Assembly: GCA_903907165.1 (NCBI GenBank)
Contig: CAIVNC010000031.1
Location: 1-32,938, forward strand
Length of the DNA: 32,938 nucleotides
Direction: 5' to 3'
Source: Candidatus Buchananbacteria bacterium
GTDB lineage: Bacteria; Patescibacteriota; Patescibacteriia; 2-01-FULL-39-33
Position 1 is the first letter of the stretch; each line of letters opens with the position of its first letter. The notes below the pieces were generated by a model, which saw only the letters and a program-made list of their open reading frames with translations, was not told the origin of the DNA and made no database searches. A program made the position numbers and the translations under genes. Shown here one piece after another: positions 29,301 through 32,938 of this stretch.

Positions 29301-32300
29301 TATCGTTAGTAGTGCTAACTATTTTTGCTTTAATATTGGTAAGTCCATCGGCTACGGCTGTTGCCCACTGATCAGGATCGACTTTGCCATCCGGCTTGCA
29401 GACAGACTTTGGGCCATTGCCGTCATAATTAGAAATAGTGGCTATTAAATCACCGGACTGATTATTAATCAAATCAATCAATGATTTCCAATTCCAATCA
29501 TAACTATAACCGTTTAAAACATTGCAATTTGCCGCATTTGGAGTGGCGCTATATCCTCCCGTTTGAGCGATATACATACTGGCATATCCGGGATCAACAC
29601 CAACGGATTTAGGATCGCAAACCCGATCGCTAGTTTTGAATAACCAATAATAATCGTTGTCACTACCTCCGTTATAATGAAAGTCTGGAGAAATTGTCGG
29701 GGTCATCAAGATGCCCACGGACTCTTTCAACTCTTGCCAATTACCATCTTTATCTTTTTCAATTACTGACCCTCTGACTCCATTTTTTCCGCCCAGAATA
29801 ACTACCCGATACCAAGTGTTAGAATTCCACAAATTATTTGTACTGCATTTGTCTAGTTTAAAACCAGCTGGTTGAGCAGCATAAGAAGCGTTAATAGTAG
29901 ATGAAACATCAGCGCTGGTCAAATGAGTATATTTAAAAGGAACGACCACACCCGGATCAGGAGCTAGAGTCCAATTAGAACATTTTTCGGCATCATCTAT
30001 AGTCTTTGCACCAATACACTCTTCAACAATAATAGTGCTGCTAGTTAGCGTATCGCTATTCATAGATCGGCTGAATCTAGCTGAGATCAAAGAGTTGCGA
30101 CAAGCGTCAGTTGAAGCGATAAAAGGACTTGGACTTTGAGTAGTCTTAGCGCAAGAAGAATCTTCCATAACAATCGGATTGGTAAAATCATCATAAGCCT
30201 TGCAAGAATCATTTTTGGCAAGATTATTAATTCTAGCCGCCGTGATAGAAGCGTAAGCGTTTGGCAGATCATAAATAGTCTCTCGTAGTGCTGTAGCGGT
30301 GCTGCTGGAATAAACAATATTTGGGACGCTAACCTCGGTTGATTTATCAGATAACCAGTTCCAGCCAGTCGGTCTATAAAGCATCAAACAAACATTATCA
30401 GCGCTGTCCATATCGGCATTATAGGTGGTTGTTGCTCCCTGCCACCACATCGTATGACTACGAGGCGAACAATTAACGCAGCCGTCAGGACAATTGGCTT
30501 CTGTGGGCCTGGTTTGGAAATTCCAGCAATAAGCGGCATCAGAAGTAGTGGCGTCATTTCCTTGAAGATCTTTGTAATTAACTATGCAACTACGTTCGCT
30601 GACAGCATCTTCACTGTTTGGATTTGGAACTAAGTTAAACTGATAATAACTCTTAATTCCCTTAGATAAAACAACTTTATAGGTGGAAGATGCGGCTAAA
30701 GTAGGAACGATCGTAAAAGCGTCTGTATCATCAAGACCGTTTGAGTTGTTGCCGGATAATTCAATGCCTGTAGAAATCTGATTGCAATCATCACCTTGAT
30801 CATTGGCGCACTTTAAGATTTTAATCGTGCTAGTATTAACGGTGCTGGGATCCATCCTAACATTAAATCTGGCAAAAATCTTGGCGTCTATACAAGCCAA
30901 GGGGTCAGTAATTTTCAACTTTGGATTTGTGGAAGCATTCCAGCCATAATTCCAGGGAGTTGGACTAGGATCAAGAGCGTTAGCATTGCCCTGGCAGTGA
31001 TCAAGACCGCAATCCTCTTCCACGTAAGGACCTTCGAAGCGCTTGTCGCCAAAAAGATTAAATTGCCAATTATAAATGCCATAAGTCGCTCCAGGCATCA
31101 ACAACCCGGCTCGGCATTTACTGGTGTCAACTTGGCATTTACTGGTACAAGAAAGGCTGCCACCACCCAAACCATAGGCAGCGCAAGTGTCCTTGTTAAC
31201 TGGATAAATAGGCTTTGCACTACTATCACAAGTCTCGCCGCCATCAATCTTGCCATTACCGCAAACATCCGGAGGTCTGATGCAAGTACAAGGCGTACTA
31301 CTAACATTGCCCGGCAAGTTACCATTAACATCACAAACCAGATTAGAACCGCAACCATCAATATCGCAAGTATTATTAACATAACCGCAAGGATCGCCTG
31401 GTCCAGGAGTTGGTGGAGTAGAAAACTGCCAATGATAAATACCATAAGTCGCCGCACCATACATCATAGCGCCAGCAGTACATTTAGAAGTATCCAACTG
31501 ACAACTCTTAGTACAAGTAACTTTTCCCTGACCCAAACCATAAGCCGAACAATCATCGCCATTAGGGAAAACATTGCCATCGCATTGTTCGTTGCCAGAC
31601 AAGGCTCTAGTGAAAGAAAGATCGTCTACATATAAATCTGTGCCATTAGCGTTGGTCTGATAATCACCCTCCATTACTAACCATAAATGCCTATGGCCAA
31701 GATTATCTTTTAAAACATCTAAATTACCACTGAAATTAAATTTAACTTTATAATCAGTCCAATTATTGGTTGATGGGGTTGTGGAAACCAAAGCACCAAT
31801 ACTAATTGGATTAAATCTTCTAACTTGACTTGGTGCCTGCAAACAGCAAAGTCCGGCATCATTAGTACAATATTTACCAATAGTACAACAACGGGTGCTA
31901 CTTGCATTAAAATCAACACAAGTTATTGAACTCGTAACCGCATAATCACCTGTAATTTGAAGACTAGTCCAAGCATCTTTATCGTATCTCATTAATAAGT
32001 TCATATTCGCCCCCAGATGTCCCTTATATTTAAACTTCAAATAGTAGTCTTCACCCAACTTAAAATCGGTACTAGAAACATCAACGGCAAAAGAATAGTG
32101 CTCTAAATAATTATTTCCGTCATTTAAATAATAAATTTTTGCTCCCTGTTTAGTAAATGTTCCATTACCAGGTCCACTAGCCACACATCGATAATATAAT
32201 GGGTCGCCGGTAAAACCAAGACAATTACCTACTGGATATATTCTACATTCGCTAGTGGTTGAAATCCAACTACAAGCGCCATTAACTGCTTTACTCCATA

Positions 32301-32938
32301 AATAAGTTAAATCATTTTCACAAGTTTGTTGATCACACTTCTTATTATTGGGATCAATATTGGCGGCCTGAGTAATATGCATAACCCCATTACTAGGATC
32401 TGATGGATCGGTTGTAAATGTTAGAGTTGGAGCATATGTCTTATTAATTAATTGAACACCCTTAGAAGTAACGGCTGAATAAGACGAATTAATGCTACTA
32501 AAATTAATAAGGTTTAATTCACCGCTGGCCACCCCACCTCTTACGCTAGCAGAATCATTATCAATGACACCATTGCCGCATTTTGAAGCTGACTGAACGC
32601 AAGTACAAGGAGTTTTATTGGTATTATTAGCTGAGTTGCCAGTAACATCGCAGACCAGGCCACCACTACAACCATTGATATCACAAGTACCATTAACTGA
32701 GCCGCAAGGATCGCCTGGTCCTGGAGTTGGCGGAGTAGAAAATTGCCAATTATAAATGCCGTAAGTCGCTGAGCCATAAGCTAATCTGCCGTTTGAGCAT
32801 TTACTGGTATCCACTTGGCATTTACTAGTACAAGAAACGCTACCAGTACCGAGGCCATAACCAGCGCAAGTATCTTTACCGACTGGAAAGGCAGTGCCAT
32901 CGCAAGACTCACCTGAATCCAATTTGCCATCGTTATTA
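20308..32938 (-). CDS. Giant secreted cysteine-rich multidomain protein (partial; 5' end beyond right edge)
   Basis: Single open minus-strand frame. The frame stays open to the window edge ([14 protein letters not shown]...), so the TTG at 32922 is not a credible start. Many Myxococcus-type Cys-rich repeats ([31 protein letters not shown]), two LamG-like domains, Big-like segments, a C-terminal VWA-like region and an Ala-rich helical segment. Confidence 0.93.
   Translation of the reverse strand, partial: [4209 protein letters not shown]
21170..21860 (-). other. VWA-like domain with degenerate MIDAS in the giant protein
   Basis: [18 protein letters not shown]...[32 protein letters not shown]...[13 protein letters not shown]...[10 protein letters not shown] follows the VWA strand/helix order, but the DxSxS motif is incomplete. 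Confidence 0.5.
22040..24170 (-). repeat. Array of variant Cys-rich repeats (CGDGxxQxPNG...EQCD) with long insertions
   Basis: [126 protein letters not shown]. Confidence 0.85.
25240..26090 (-). other. LamG-like domain 2 of the giant protein
   Basis: [19 protein letters not shown]...[28 protein letters not shown]...[10 protein letters not shown]...[26 protein letters not shown]. Confidence 0.85.
28330..29070 (-). other. LamG-like domain 1 of the giant protein
   Basis: [19 protein letters not shown]...[28 protein letters not shown]...[10 protein letters not shown]...[26 protein letters not shown]. Confidence 0.85.
31238..31590 (-). repeat. Cys-rich block, copy 2 (copy 3, truncated, continues to about 31062)
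   Basis: [76 protein letters not shown]...[16 protein letters not shown]; near-identical to copy 1 over long stretches, including at DNA level. Confidence 0.9.
32555..32904 (-). repeat. Cys-rich block, copy 1
   Basis: [76 protein letters not shown]...[16 protein letters not shown]. Confidence 0.9.

Noticed and set aside
20311-32777. Many short ORFs on both strands over the giant gene
   Set aside because: Overlap one uninterrupted minus-strand frame with clear domain content; hydrophobic or Ile-rich out-of-frame translations.
1-32938. CRISPR arrays, tRNA or rRNA genes, transposases
   Set aside because: No regularly spaced direct repeats, no cloverleaf-like or rRNA sequence and no transposase-like translation recognised by eye; a tRNAscan/Infernal run would be needed to be certain.

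Overview
AT-rich bacterial chromosomal window. Compact gene order and family content suggest a CPR/Patescibacteria-like genome (inference). Nearly every gene is on the minus strand. Read in minus-strand order it encodes: a giant secreted cysteine-rich protein (>4,200 aa, 5' end beyond the right edge), two paralogous single-TM proteins with TSP3-type Ca-binding repeats, ybeY, ftsA, ftsZ, an anaerobic ribonucleotide reductase whose glycyl-radical domain is a separate 51-aa ORF, nrdG, a small TM protein, prfB with an intact programmed +1 frameshift that the ORF track misses, a ComEC split into channel and metallo-beta-lactamase genes, a CheY-like receiver, ndk, a three-gene accessory cluster (two related zinc-ribbon proteins plus a long NDK-like protein), a VOC protein, an M50 site-2 protease, rpsL, rpsG and fusA (3' end beyond the left edge). 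The only convincing plus-strand gene is rpmB (L28), which is too short for the ORF track. Main points to follow up: the split NrdD; a consensus promoter plus terminator-like leader hairpin before nrdD; a structured rpsL leader with mutually exclusive hairpins; the accessory cluster, which is the only part of the window with strong Shine-Dalgarno sites; an ABC-transporter C-terminal remnant behind the M50 gene; and unusual domain insertions in the giant protein. All calls come from reading the sequence by eye. No database or folding program was run.
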